From the NCBI RefSeq assembly GCF_000770925.1, contig NZ_JDTK01000018.1, forward strand, positions 1 to 57,407: a DNA stretch of 57,407 nucleotides, read 5' to 3'. A program made the position numbers and the translations under genes. This document shows positions 45,314 through 54,165 of the stretch, piece by piece. This DNA is from Bifidobacterium ruminantium DSM 6489 (GTDB lineage: Bacteria > Actinomycetota > Actinomycetes > Actinomycetales > Bifidobacteriaceae). The notes beneath the pieces are model-generated. The model was given only the letters and a program-made list of their open reading frames with translations. It searched no databases and was not told the origin of the DNA. The first letter of the stretch is position 1. Every line of letters begins with the position of its first letter.

Positions 45314-45916
45314 ATGAGTTTGTTTACCAAGAAGGAAGAGCCGGCCGAAGAGACCGCTGCGGAGAAGGTTGAGAAGCCAACCTCTGGCAAGGGCCGTCCG
45401 ACCCCGAAGCGCAAGGACGCCCAGGCGCAGAACCTCCGTCCATTGGTCCCCAAGGATCGCGAGGCAAGCCGTAAAGCCGCCAAGGCTCGTATGCGTGAGC
45501 GTGAGAACGCCGAATACGATGCCATGCAAAGTGGCGACATCAACCACATGCCGAAGTCGGAACGTCTGCCGTGGCGCATCTACATCCGTGACTACGTCGA
45601 TGCCCGCTTCAATCTGGGCGAGTTCTTCATCCCGGTCGCGTTCATAATCCTGATCGGATCCATGGTCGTCACCTACAAGTGGCCTGCATTGGCGTTGCCG
45701 CTCATGCTGATCATGTATGTCTACTTGTTCGCCGTGATTATCGACGTGGCGGTCATGTGGCACAAGCTCAAGAAGAAGCTCATCGAGAAATTCGGTGAGC
45801 AGTCCGTGGCCAAGGGCATGCGTTCCGGTTCCTATGCGTGGAGCCGTGCTATCCAGATTCGCCGTTGGAGGCTTCCGAAGCCTCGTTACCCGAAGCGTGG
45901 ACACTGGCCGGAGTGA
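45314..45916 (+). CDS. Small two-helix membrane protein, DUF3043-like
   Basis: 200 residues. A charged, cytoplasmic N-terminal half (EEPAEETAAEKVEKP, KAAKARMRERENAEYDAM) precedes two helices (FFIPVAFIILIGSMVVTY and ALPLMLIMYVYLFAVIIDVAVM). A basic C-terminal tail follows (WSRAIQIRRWRLPKPRYPKRG). The arrangement matches actinobacterial DUF3043 proteins, whose function is unknown. It is divergent from the dipeptidase. No Shine-Dalgarno precedes ATG 45314. A terminator stands at 45946-45974. Confidence 0.8.
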   Translation: MSLFTKKEEPAEETAAEKVEKPTSGKGRPTPKRKDAQAQNLRPLVPKDREASRKAAKARMRERENAEYDAMQSGDINHMPKSERLPWRIYIRDYVDARFNLGEFFIPVAFIILIGSMVVTYKWPALALPLMLIMYVYLFAVIIDVAVMWHKLKKKLIEKFGEQSVAKGMRSGSYAWSRAIQIRRWRLPKPRYPKRGHWPE

Positions 45917-45945
45917 TCGGTATCGAGAACCGCCGGTGATTTTTC

Positions 45946-45974
45946 AAGCCGTCAGCGAACAACTGACGGCTTTT
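45946..45974 (+). terminator. Terminator of the DUF3043-like gene
   Basis: AAGCCGTCAG, loop CGAACAA, CTGACGGC followed by TTTT, about 30 bases after the stop. Confidence 0.9.
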
Positions 45975-46065
45975 CCATTACCATGGAAAACGATTGCTCG
46001 CATCGAACAAAAGCTCACTTCACGTGCGTGCAAACGAATCAATGAGGAACGAATTGGGATTCAAT

Positions 46066-47547
46066 ATGGTTCAACAGCATTTCGACATCGCTATCATCGG
46101 AGCCGGCCCCGGCGGTTACTCTACGGCACTGCGTGCTGCGGAGCTCGGCAAATCGGTGGCGTTGATCGAACGTGACGGTACGCTCGGTGGCACATGCCTC
46201 AATCGCGGATGCATCCCATCGAAGGCATTGTTGACCGCCGTGCATAGCGTCGAAACCATCCATAACGCCGAACGCATGGGCATCAACGCCACGCTGCAGA
46301 GCATCGATTTCGGCAGATTGCGTGATTTCCGCGTCTCCACCGTGGAAACGATGACGAAAGGGCTGACGGGCCTGCTGGCGCATCGCGGCGTCACCGTATT
46401 CCGCGGTTGCGCGGCATTGCAGAACGCGCATACAGTACGTGTCACGCCGGCTGAGGGGGAGACGCAGGTATCGCGGTCCGTGGAAGCCGGCGTGTTCGAA
46501 CCGGTTGAAACGGAACTTGCGGTCGATGCTGACGGCGTCGTGCTGGCAACCGGATCGCGTCCGCTTGCGTTGCCTGGAAATCCGTTCGCCGGCGCGCTGA
46601 TCGATTCCACCCAGGCGTTGGAGCTGAATACCTTGCCTTCCAGCGCGGTGATTATCGGTGCGGGTGCGGTGGCATTGGAATTCGCGTCGCTGTGGAATGC
46701 CGCCGGTTGCGAAGTGACACTGCTGATTCGTAAGGACCGCGTGCTGTCCACATGGGAACGCCGTGCTTCGATGACGCTGACACGTGAGCTGAAACGCAGG
46801 GGAGTGAACGTGATCGCACGCACCGCGGTGGACCGTGTCGACACTGGCGCGAACCTAGGGGCCACTGTGCACTATCGGCAGGGCGATTCCGATGAGGACC
46901 GCACCGCTTACGGCGAAGTGGTGCTTGCCGCCATCGGACGTGTGCCCAATACCGACGCCGACTGGTTCCGCTCCAGCGGCCTTGCGCTTGACGACCACGG
47001 CTATGTCGTCGTCGATGGATTCGGACATACGAATCTTGATGGCGTGTGGGCTTTGGGGGACATCACTCCAGGCCACGCGCTGGCGCATCGTGCGTTCCAA
47101 CAGGGCATCGCCATCGCCGAAAAGATTGCAGGACTCGATCCGAAACCGGTGCTTGATGAAACCGTGCCCCAAGTGGTGTTCTCCTTCCCGGAGGCCGCGA
47201 GCGTCGGATTGACACTTGACCAGGCGAAAGCCCGCGGGGATGTGCTGGAGCCTGAGGAGACGGCATATCCGATGCTGTCCAATGCGCGCATGCTGATGAG
47301 CGGCGAAGGTGGATCGATGACTATTGTCAGTGGCGAATTCGCCGATGATCCAGGCAGGCGAGTTGTGCTTGGCGTGCATATCGTCAGTCCGATAGCAAGC
47401 GATCTCATCGCGGAGGCCGAGCAGTTGGTCGGCAATCGGGTGCCACTTGCAGAGGCGTCACGGTTGATTCACCCGCATCCCACATTCAGCGAGACGCTTG
47501 GCGAGGCTCTGCTCAAGGCGGACGGCAGGCCTTTGCATACCCGTTGA
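46066..47547 (+). CDS. lpd: Dihydrolipoamide dehydrogenase-like flavoprotein
   Basis: 493 residues. FAD-binding IAIIGAGPGGYSTALRAAELG is followed by the redox disulfide GGTCLNRGCIPSK. NAD-binding VIIGAGAVALEFASLW and the second FAD site GVWALGDITPG are present, and the dimer-interface catalytic pair is in HPHPTFSE. All Lpd hallmarks are intact. Bifidobacteria are generally regarded as lacking pyruvate and 2-oxoglutarate dehydrogenase complexes, and no E1 or E2 gene is nearby, so the partner is unclear. I start at ATG 46066; ATG 46042 is in frame. Confidence 0.9.
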   Translation: MVQQHFDIAIIGAGPGGYSTALRAAELGKSVALIERDGTLGGTCLNRGCIPSKALLTAVHSVETIHNAERMGINATLQSIDFGRLRDFRVSTVETMTKGLTGLLAHRGVTVFRGCAALQNAHTVRVTPAEGETQVSRSVEAGVFEPVETELAVDADGVVLATGSRPLALPGNPFAGALIDSTQALELNTLPSSAVIIGAGAVALEFASLWNAAGCEVTLLIRKDRVLSTWERRASMTLTRELKRRGVNVIARTAVDRVDTGANLGATVHYRQGDSDEDRTAYGEVVLAAIGRVPNTDADWFRSSGLALDDHGYVVVDGFGHTNLDGVWALGDITPGHALAHRAFQQGIAIAEKIAGLDPKPVLDETVPQVVFSFPEAASVGLTLDQAKARGDVLEPEETAYPMLSNARMLMSGEGGSMTIVSGEFADDPGRRVVLGVHIVSPIASDLIAEAEQLVGNRVPLAEASRLIHPHPTFSETLGEALLKADGRPLHTR

Positions 47548-47627
47548 TATATGGCACACCTAATGGCATGGTTCCTGATAGACTACTTGTCCAGTGTGTG
47601 TAACCGTTGAGCCAAGTGAGGAAGTCG

Positions 47628-48410
47628 ATGGCAGGTAAAGAAGAGAAAAAGAAGAAGCAGGGCACCATTAAGCAGATCATCCAGATCTTCAAGTACACCC
47701 ATGCGGAAGACAAGGCTCTTCCATGGCTGGTCGGTGGCGTGTTCGTGGCTCCGATCGTCGTGTTCATCGTGCTCGGCATCGTGTTCAAGTGGCATGTGAT
47801 TGGCTGGATTACCTCGATGATTCTCGCCATCATGCTGGGTTTGCTGTTCGCCACCATGATGCTCACCAGGCGTGCCGACAAGGTCGGTTACGCCAAGATT
47901 GAAGGCCGGCCAGGCGCGGCTATCAGTGTGCTCGGCAACATTAGCAAGGCTGGATTCAATTTCCCCCAGGAGCCGGTGTGGGTCGATCCGAAGACCAAGG
48001 ACGCCATTTGGCGCGGTACTGGCTATAACGGCATCTATCTGCTGGGTGAAGGCGAATACGGCCGCGTCAAGCGCGCCATGGATCGTCAGGAGCAGCGTAT
48101 CAAGGGCGTGACTGCCGGTTCCGATATTCCGGTCTATCGCATGTATGTCGGCACCGGTGAGAACCAGACCCGCCTCAAGAACGTGCGCAAGGTTCTGCTC
48201 AAGTTCAAGAGCTATGAGCCTACCCATCACAAGAACAAGCTGATGGCCGCCATCCATCCGAAGACACGCTTTGTGCTCACCAAGACCGAGCTCACCGTGC
48301 TTAACGAGCGTCTGCGCACTTTGCAGCTGAAGAACGGCATGAGCGTGCCGAAGGGCGTCGACCCGATGCATCCGCAGCGCGTGAGCCGTCGCGCCATGCG
48401 CGGCCGCTGA
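47628..48410 (+). CDS. DUF4191-type membrane protein upstream of glnA
   Basis: 260 residues. A lysine-rich start (KEEKKKKQGTIKQIIQIFKY) leads to two adjacent helices (LPWLVGGVFVAPIVVFIVLGIVF, WITSMILAIMLGLLFATMML). A soluble region of about 160 residues follows (PQEPVWVDPKTKDAIWRGTG, KLMAAIHPKTRFVLTKTELT). This matches DUF4191, a membrane family often located next to glnA in Actinobacteria, as here. Function unknown. GTGAGGAAG precedes ATG 47628; the longer in-frame start is at 47607. Confidence 0.85.
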   Translation: MAGKEEKKKKQGTIKQIIQIFKYTHAEDKALPWLVGGVFVAPIVVFIVLGIVFKWHVIGWITSMILAIMLGLLFATMMLTRRADKVGYAKIEGRPGAAISVLGNISKAGFNFPQEPVWVDPKTKDAIWRGTGYNGIYLLGEGEYGRVKRAMDRQEQRIKGVTAGSDIPVYRMYVGTGENQTRLKNVRKVLLKFKSYEPTHHKNKLMAAIHPKTRFVLTKTELTVLNERLRTLQLKNGMSVPKGVDPMHPQRVSRRAMRGR

Positions 48411-48434
48411 CGGTGGAATCGCATTATTCCGTTG

Positions 48435-48470
48435 AAAAAGCTCCAATCGCGTCGTGCGATTGGAGCTTTT
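48435..48470 (+). terminator. Terminator of the DUF4191 gene
   Basis: AAAAGCTCCAATCGC, loop GTCGT, then the complement ending in TTTT: a 15-bp perfect stem 25 bases past the stop. It separates the gene from the glnA promoter. Confidence 0.92.
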
Positions 48471-48584
48471 CCTATATTCGAAGCCATACGTGTCCATTAA
48501 TTGACACGCCGCTGAAGGGCGTGACGCGACCGTTCGTAACACTTGAATCCCCATTTTTCGCGAAATCGCACTTCGAATATGTCA

Positions 48585-48603
48585 TTACGAAACATTCTCG
48601 TAA
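48585..48603. promoter_or_regulatory. Candidate regulator site upstream of glnA
   Basis: TTACGA-AACATTC-TCGTAA is an inverted repeat about 75 bases before the glnA start, in an AT-rich intergenic region. It also contains TTACGAAAC, loosely like a half-site of actinobacterial nitrogen regulators. No regulator can be assigned from this. Confidence 0.4.
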
Positions 48604-48679
48604 CCCAAATGGCGAGTGAGCGAAACGCACATTCCTAGACTAAGAGCCTGTAAGTTACTTATTCGAAAGGAGCGGTCCC

Positions 48680-50116
48680 GTGACTGCACTTGAAACCAAG
48701 GCTGATGCTGAGGCCCTTATCAACAAGGAAGGCATCGAGTATGTCTCCGTTCGCTTCACTGATCTGATCGGTGTTCAGCAGCACTTCACCGTGCCGGCAA
48801 GCGAATTCCTGAAGGACGCCTTCACCGACGGCATGCCGTTCGATGGTTCCTCCGTGGAAGGCTTCCAGGCCATCAACGAGTCCGATATGAAGTTGGTGCC
48901 GGACGTTTCCACCGCATTCATCGATCCGTTCCGCAAGCACAAGACCCTCGACGTGGCCTTCTCCATCGTCGACCCGCTGACCGACGAACCGTACTCCCGC
49001 GATCCGCGTCAGGTTGCAGGCAAGGCCGAGGCCTATCTGAAGTCCACCGGCATCGCCGACACCGCTTCCTTCGCTCCGGAAGCCGAGTTCTTCATCTTCG
49101 ACAAGGTACGCTTCGAGAACAGCATGCAGCGCTCCTTCTACGAGGTCGACTCTATCGAAGCTCCGTGGAACTCCGGCGTCGACACCGAAGACGACGGCAC
49201 TCCGAACATCGCATTCAAGAATCGCGTCAAGCGCGGCTACTTCCCGGTCCCGCCGATCGACCACACCCAGGATCTGCGCGACGACATGGTCGCCAACCTG
49301 CAGAAGGTCGGCCTGATCCTCGAGCGTTCCCACCATGAGGTCGCCGGCGCTGGCCAGCAGGAGATCAACTACCGCTTCAACTCCCTGCAGCATGCAGGCG
49401 ATGACCTGATGAAGTACAAGTACGTCGTTCACGAGACCGCCGCTCTGGCAGGCAAGGCCGCAACCTTCATGCCGAAGCCGATCGCAGGCGACAACGGCAC
49501 CGGCATGCACTGCCACCAGTCCCTGTGGAAGGATGGCAAGCCGCTGTTCTATGACGAGAAGAACTACGGTGGTCTGTCTGACCTCGCCCGCTGGTACATC
49601 GGCGGCCTGATTAAGCACTCCTCTTCTGTGCTGGCCTTCACCAACCCGTCCCTGAACTCCTACCACCGTCTGGTTCCGGGCTTCGAGGCGCCGGTCAACC
49701 TGGTCTACTCCGCTCGTAACCGTTCCGCCGCCATCCGTATTCCGCTGGCCGGCACCTCCCCGGCTGCGAAGCGTATCGAGTTCCGCGCTCCGGATCCGTC
49801 CTGCAACCCGTTCCTCGCCTTCTCCGCACAGCTGATGGCTGGCTTGGACGGCATCCTGAACCACATCGAGCCTCCGGCACCGGTCGACAAGGATCTGTAC
49901 GAGCTGCCGCCGGAAGAGCACGCAGGCATCAAGCAGGTTCCGAGCTCTCTGGCTGAAGCCATGGACGCCCTCGAGGAAGATCATGACTTCCTTACCGCGG
50001 GTGACGTCTTCACTGATGACCTGATTGAAACCTGGATCGGCATCAAGCGCGGCGAAATCGACCAGGCTCGTCTGGCTCCGACCCCGCTGGAGTACGAGCT
50101 GTACTTCCACATCTGA
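48680..50116 (+). CDS. glnA: Glutamine synthetase, type I
   Basis: 478 residues. Catalytic blocks are present: the N-terminal beta-Grasp [46 protein letters not shown], the [12 protein letters not shown] loop, and NRSAAIRIP with [30 protein letters not shown] supplies the tyrosine adenylylated in GSI-beta enzymes. It makes glutamine from glutamate, ammonia and ATP. It starts at GTG 48680 behind GAAAGGAGCGG. Upstream an inverted repeat (48585-48603) may be regulatory. A terminator-like hairpin stands at 50222-50261. Confidence 0.96.
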   Translation: MTALETKADAEALINKEGIEYVSVRFTDLIGVQQHFTVPASEFLKDAFTDGMPFDGSSVEGFQAINESDMKLVPDVSTAFIDPFRKHKTLDVAFSIVDPLTDEPYSRDPRQVAGKAEAYLKSTGIADTASFAPEAEFFIFDKVRFENSMQRSFYEVDSIEAPWNSGVDTEDDGTPNIAFKNRVKRGYFPVPPIDHTQDLRDDMVANLQKVGLILERSHHEVAGAGQQEINYRFNSLQHAGDDLMKYKYVVHETAALAGKAATFMPKPIAGDNGTGMHCHQSLWKDGKPLFYDEKNYGGLSDLARWYIGGLIKHSSSVLAFTNPSLNSYHRLVPGFEAPVNLVYSARNRSAAIRIPLAGTSPAAKRIEFRAPDPSCNPFLAFSAQLMAGLDGILNHIEPPAPVDKDLYELPPEEHAGIKQVPSSLAEAMDALEEDHDFLTAGDVFTDDLIETWIGIKRGEIDQARLAPTPLEYELYFHI

Positions 50117-50177
50117 CGGCCGCATAGGGGCGGAACATAGCCGGCAGTAGGGCTTTCGCGGTATCCAGAATAGCCCA

Positions 50178-50210
50178 CTGCACCTATGCTGCACCTATGC
50201 TGCACCTATG
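50178..50210. repeat. Three perfect tandem copies of an 11-bp unit
   Basis: CTGCACCTATG is repeated exactly at 50178-50188, 50189-50199 and 50200-50210, in the gap after glnA. It is at the border between core genome and accessory sequence. Confidence 0.9.
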
Positions 50211-50221
50211 GTGTTCTGAAG

Positions 50222-50261
50222 AACCCCACTTCGTCCACAATCGGGCGCGAGTGGGGTTTTC
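50222..50261. terminator. Hairpin between glnA and the excisionase-like gene
   Basis: AACCCCACT (50222-50230) and its complement AGTGGGGTT (50250-50258), then TT and CC. It probably terminates glnA and perhaps the convergent excisionase-like gene. Confidence 0.65.
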
Positions 50262-50263
50262 CT

Positions 50264-50521
50264 TTAGGCGCGCCACGCTGGCAACATGTCAAGCCATTCG
50301 TTCAAATCCCGCCGTCGGATGCGCATCGTCGTGCTGCCCGCCAGGCACGCCTTCAGCAGTCCGTTGCGCACGTTGGCCCGGATGATTTTGGCGGGAACGC
50401 CCGTAAGAGCCTCCACTTCATCCACACCCAGCAGCGGGCGGTTTTCGATGGGCACGTAGGGCTTTTCCTTCGGTCTGGCCGTAGTGCCCTCGGATTCAAG
50501 TGTCTTCTTCGATTCCGTCAT
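50264..50521 (-). CDS. Excisionase-like small helix-turn-helix protein
   Basis: 85 residues. After a charged leader (MTESKKTLESEGTTARPKEK) comes a winged-helix/MerR-like fold: LLGVDEVEALTGVPAKIIRANVRNGLLKACLAG, then RIRRRDLNEWLDML. That pattern is typical of excisionase or phage-type DNA-binding proteins. No integrase is nearby. An in-frame earlier ATG at 50572 has no better ribosome site. It marks the left side of the accessory block. Confidence 0.65.
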   Translation of the reverse strand: MTESKKTLESEGTTARPKEKPYVPIENRPLLGVDEVEALTGVPAKIIRANVRNGLLKACLAGSTTMRIRRRDLNEWLDMLPAWRA

Positions 50522-50572
50522 AGCAGCGGCTATGCGTCGCGAGGATTCAACGGCGTTGCGGCTCCGGCGCAT

Positions 50573-50671
50573 CCGGCTGGATCGCTGCGACCCCGCTCCG
50601 CCGGCCGGAAGTCCTTCAGGGAGTCCGACCGGCGACGGGAATCCCCGCCTTCAAGCGGGAGAGGATGTCAA
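50573..50671 (+). mobile_element. Relic of an IS200/IS605-type element: TnpB 3' end and right end
   Basis: The + frame reads GSPTGDGNPRLQAGEDVK up to 50671, matching the usual C-terminal end of TnpB proteins. The DNA TCCCCGC...GCGGGAGAGGATGTCAA (50642-50671) is the hairpin and right end typical of these elements. In intact elements this is also the 3' end of the omega RNA. Everything upstream of about 50573, including the nuclease domain, is missing. The match is from memory, without alignment. Confidence 0.55.
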
Positions 50672-50679
50672 GCTAGGAG

Positions 50680-51000
50680 ATGGCCGTTCACCACGATGTT
50701 CTGACCGGCCAGAATGCCCGGTGCAGGCGATCGGCACCCCCGTGAACGTGCGAAGGCGCTGAGGGCTTCGATGACGGAGCTGGCCAAGGAAGTGCGGTTG
50801 GCTGCCTCCTACGGAGAACTGAGCGAGACCCTGCAGCAGAGGATCGAAGTCGTTATGAGATTCTTCCTGGCGCTTGGCGAGGGGGTTGATACGCCAGCGG
50901 AGGAAGAGCCGCGAATGAAGGTGCCCCCGGCTGTGCCAGAGGCACCTGAAGCCCGCGTCAACGACGACGTGAGCATTTTCGGGATGGGGCGCGGGAGAGG
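50680..51000 (+). pseudogene. Small ORF broken by two single-base losses
   Basis: Three frames join to one plausible protein: MAVHHDVLTGQNAR from ATG 50680, then VQAIGTPVNVRR, then ALRASMTELAKEVRLAASYGELSETLQQRIEVVMRFFLALGEGV. Each step fits the loss of one G from a G-run (near 50720 and 50758). The frame runs on past 51000 into the antisense of the DUF262 gene, so its natural end is gone. This non-coding-looking interval of about 300 bases holds nothing else I can identify. Confidence 0.35.
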
Positions 51001-52704
51001 CTACGACCAGACGGTCAGGGCCTTGTCGGCAAGCCACTCCGCGCGCTCGTCGATGTCCTCTTCGCCCCATGATTCCTTCTCCAGGACGCCATCCATGGTG
51101 GCGAGGCCGGCGGCGCAGAGCGCCAGACCGTCCTTATATCCTTTCCCTTGCTTCTTGACGACCCACTCGGCATCGCGGATGGAGGCGTTGAGCGAATGAG
51201 TGATGATGGCGAGGTTGCCGAACGTGAGGAGCTTCCTGTCCCTTCGCGTAGCAGCCTCGTCATCAAGGGCTCCCCACTTGTTGCGCCACTTTTTAGGCAT
51301 CATATGCTCGAGGGTGTACTGGTTGAATCCGAGAAGCGCGGTGCTGCTCATGCTCGGTCTGATGGCGCTTTCCAGCAGATAGAGGACGCCTTTGGACTGG
51401 AGGTTGTACAGGCACGACTCGCCGAACGCGGCGCGCACCTCGGGGTCGCTCGGCATATAGGTGGTCGCCTCCGCGTCGGCGGCAAGCGCAGTCCTCAGCG
51501 CAGCGGCGTCCTTTGCCTCGTTTAGGATCAGCGAGGTGAACAGCCTGTTGTAGTTCTTGGTGGTCGCCCTGACCAGCATTCGGCGGACGATGTAGCTCTC
51601 GAGCGTGGCGAAGATCTTCGCCTGCTCATCCGACGATTCCACGTTCTTGCGGACGTACAATACGTATGGGATGAGCGTCGAATTCTTAAGACCGAATATC
51701 AGCACGTTCATGCGCTCGGCGGACGGCGCGGAGGAGACGTTCCTGTCGCAACAGGTGGGGTCGAACGTGGACTCGAACACCTCGGCGTAGGCCTTCATGG
51801 CACCCAGCACCTCATCTTTGCTCCCATCGCAGTACCTGGCGATGAAGTCTTTGTAGGACTGGAAGAGGTTGGACGTGCGCGAATAGAAGAGCTTGTCCTC
51901 GGTCGTGACGCCGCGCTCCTTGTTCTGAACCAGGATCTGGAGGAACGCGTCGAAGAACAGATCGACGAGCGTGCGCTTGATGCGCCCGGTAACGACCTCC
52001 TGCTCCCAATATTCCCTCTTCTCCGCCGTGGGCTCGAAGACATCTTCCCAGCACTCCTTGAACGCCTGCTCGTTCTCGTGGTTGAAGAAGTAGTTCTTGA
52101 GGAGCTCCGCCGTCGTCAGGCGCACCCCGAGCGAGTTGATGGTGTCGAATATCTGCTGCTCGTCTTCGCCCTCGGTGAGATCGATGCAAACGAACTGAAC
52201 GTTCGACTTGATCGCGTTCCTGTCGACCTGTTCCGAGTCGATGTTTTTGAGGAAGTAGTTGTAGGCGCCAATGATGGCCGACGAGCCGTCAATCGGCTCG
52301 CTGCCCTTGGCATCAACGACCTTCTTGAAATCGTCTCTATCGTATCTACCGTGGCTCAGAGCGACGTCGCCGGTCTCAAGGATGAAGTCCCGCTCGAACA
52401 GCTTGCCGGCGCCGATTTTCGCGCAAAGCGCCTTGAAGAAGATAATCATGGTGGTGAGGCGCTGCTGTCCGTCGATGACGGTGCGCACCTCGGATACCTC
52501 CGACCAGGTATTGCCGGAAGACTCCTGCTTCAGGATGATGGAGCCCAGGAAGTAGGGCCGCTTCGAGGCGGTGACGAACTCCATGTCGCCGAGGAAGCGC
52601 TCCCACTGCTCTTCTCCCCAGACGTACGCCCTTTGGTAGAAGGGTATTTCGAGCAGGCGCGATCCGTTGAACACGCCGCTTATCGTTGCTTTTCCTGCAT
52701 CCAT
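51001..52704 (-). CDS. GmrSD-type DUF262/DUF1524 restriction endonuclease
   Basis: 567 residues. The N-terminal DUF262 (ParB/sulfiredoxin-like) half has IPFYQRAYVWGEEQWERFL and the hallmark DGQQRLTT (about 75-82), and later FDTINSLGVRLTTAELLKN. The C-terminal DUF1524 nuclease half has YTLEHMMPKKWRNKWG (about 464), whose HxxP-like motif and following NLAIITHSLN fit the His-Me finger. Such enzymes cut glucosylated or otherwise modified phage DNA. Both halves appear intact. Codon use and context suggest recent acquisition. A truncated helicase gene lies just upstream on the same strand. Confidence 0.88.
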   Translation of the reverse strand: MDAGKATISGVFNGSRLLEIPFYQRAYVWGEEQWERFLGDMEFVTASKRPYFLGSIILKQESSGNTWSEVSEVRTVIDGQQRLTTMIIFFKALCAKIGAGKLFERDFILETGDVALSHGRYDRDDFKKVVDAKGSEPIDGSSAIIGAYNYFLKNIDSEQVDRNAIKSNVQFVCIDLTEGEDEQQIFDTINSLGVRLTTAELLKNYFFNHENEQAFKECWEDVFEPTAEKREYWEQEVVTGRIKRTLVDLFFDAFLQILVQNKERGVTTEDKLFYSRTSNLFQSYKDFIARYCDGSKDEVLGAMKAYAEVFESTFDPTCCDRNVSSAPSAERMNVLIFGLKNSTLIPYVLYVRKNVESSDEQAKIFATLESYIVRRMLVRATTKNYNRLFTSLILNEAKDAAALRTALAADAEATTYMPSDPEVRAAFGESCLYNLQSKGVLYLLESAIRPSMSSTALLGFNQYTLEHMMPKKWRNKWGALDDEAATRRDRKLLTFGNLAIITHSLNASIRDAEWVVKKQGKGYKDGLALCAAGLATMDGVLEKESWGEEDIDERAEWLADKALTVWS

Positions 52705-52774
52705 CCTTAAAGCCCTATCTATCCTTCGCAGTTATCACTTATGAGCCAATATCGTCAATGCGCCATTCGGCCTC

Positions 52775-54165
52775 TTAGTATTCCAGGCTCTTGGCATCTT
52801 CTCCCAGCAGGCGCTCGAAGATGATGCGCAGGTCCTCGTCATCGAGGTGGCCGCCCTCGAGGCAGCCGCGGTCGATGGCGTCGAGCATCGTCTGCTCCTT
52901 CTCCTTCAAGCGATTGTAGATTACGGCATCGAGGGATAGCTCCCTGCCGTCGCGCATGAACTTTTCGCGCATGAAGTAGTAGCGCGTCTTCTGATTGTCG
53001 GGCAGGCCAAGGCGGTGTATGCGGTCTTTCGACTGCAGCAGGTGCACCAGGTTATAGCTGTACTCGAAATACACCGCGTCGTGGCAGACGCTGTGCAGGG
53101 AGACCGACTCGGCAAGCGTCTGCGGGTTGGTCACGAGCACCCTGAAGCGCCCCGCGCGGAAGTCGTTCAGAATCTCGCGCCTCTCTTCCTGTGGCGTGGC
53201 GCCGTAGATCGCCTCTGCCGGAATCCCCATGGCGGCGAGGTCGCGGCGGAGGTTGGCGATGCTGCGGACGAAGATGCACCATACTATGACGGGGCGGCCT
53301 TCGGCGACGATGCGCTCCACGAGCCGCTCGCACGCCACGAGCTTCGAGCTCGGGCGGCTTCGCTCGATGGCCTCGTAGAACGTCTGAGAGAAGTCGACGT
53401 AGTCGATATCCGAGTAGTCGTCGCCGACCTGGTCGAGCACGTACTCGAGGTCGCCTGGGTCCACGGCTGAGCAAAGCATCTCGGGATCGCTCTCGAGCTG
53501 CAGGGTGCGTATGATCCTCGCGAGCGCGTTGGGGCAAGACGCGTACAGGACGCGCAGCAGCGTGTCCTCGTCGGGCGTCGCTTCGATCTCTACAATCTCG
53601 TCGGGCTCCGGGCGCGGCACGCCGAGCTCGTCCTTGTTCGTTCGGCAGAAGAAGGGTGCCAGGCTGTCGTTGAGGCTTGCCTGGAGGTCTGCATCGGGCG
53701 CGCGGAGCTCGCCCGGTTCGTAGCCGAAGAACGTGTCATAGTCATCGGGGTACAGGATGTGCAGCAGGTTGTAGATGTCCTGGTAGGTGTTCGGGATGGG
53801 CGTTCCCGTAAGGGCGATCACGAACTTAGCACCGTCGGCCGCCTCGAGCGCGGCTTCCGCGCGCCTGCCGCCGATGGCCTTCACCCGGTGCACCTCGTCG
53901 AAGACGAGCAGGGTCTGGTCGGGGATGATGGCGTGCAGCTCCCGCACGTAGCCCGAGAGCGACTCGTAGTTGAACGTGAACAGGTTGCATGCGCCGCTGT
54001 CGAGCGACAGCGCGTTTCGCCTGCGCTCGGTCGACATTGCCGCTATGGCGGGGTCTCCCAGCGAGAAGCAGCTCAAAGGCAGCTTCTCGCCGAAGGTGGC
54101 AACCCATTCCTTCTCCCACGATTCGAAGCCGTTCTTGGGGCAAATCACCACGATGCGGCACGGCC
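52775..54165 (-). pseudogene. SNF2/DEAD-like helicase, N-terminus missing
   Basis: The coding frame reaches upstream only to about 54165. The protein begins in the middle of the first motor domain: RIVVICPKNGFESWEKEW (motif Ia region), LLVFDEVHRVKAIGG (motif II), ALTGTPIPNTYQDI (III), then VIVWCIFVRSIANLRRDL, VTNPQTLAESVSLHSV and QSKDRIHRLG (V-VI). The Walker A segment is absent, so ATP cannot bind normally. At the 5' border the sequence switches to an unrelated gene on the other strand. It presumably belonged with the DUF262 protein in a defence operon. Confidence 0.8.

Noticed and set aside
48659..50194. A 511-codon open frame on the - strand
   Set aside because: It is the shadow of glnA, which matches glutamine synthetase over its whole length.
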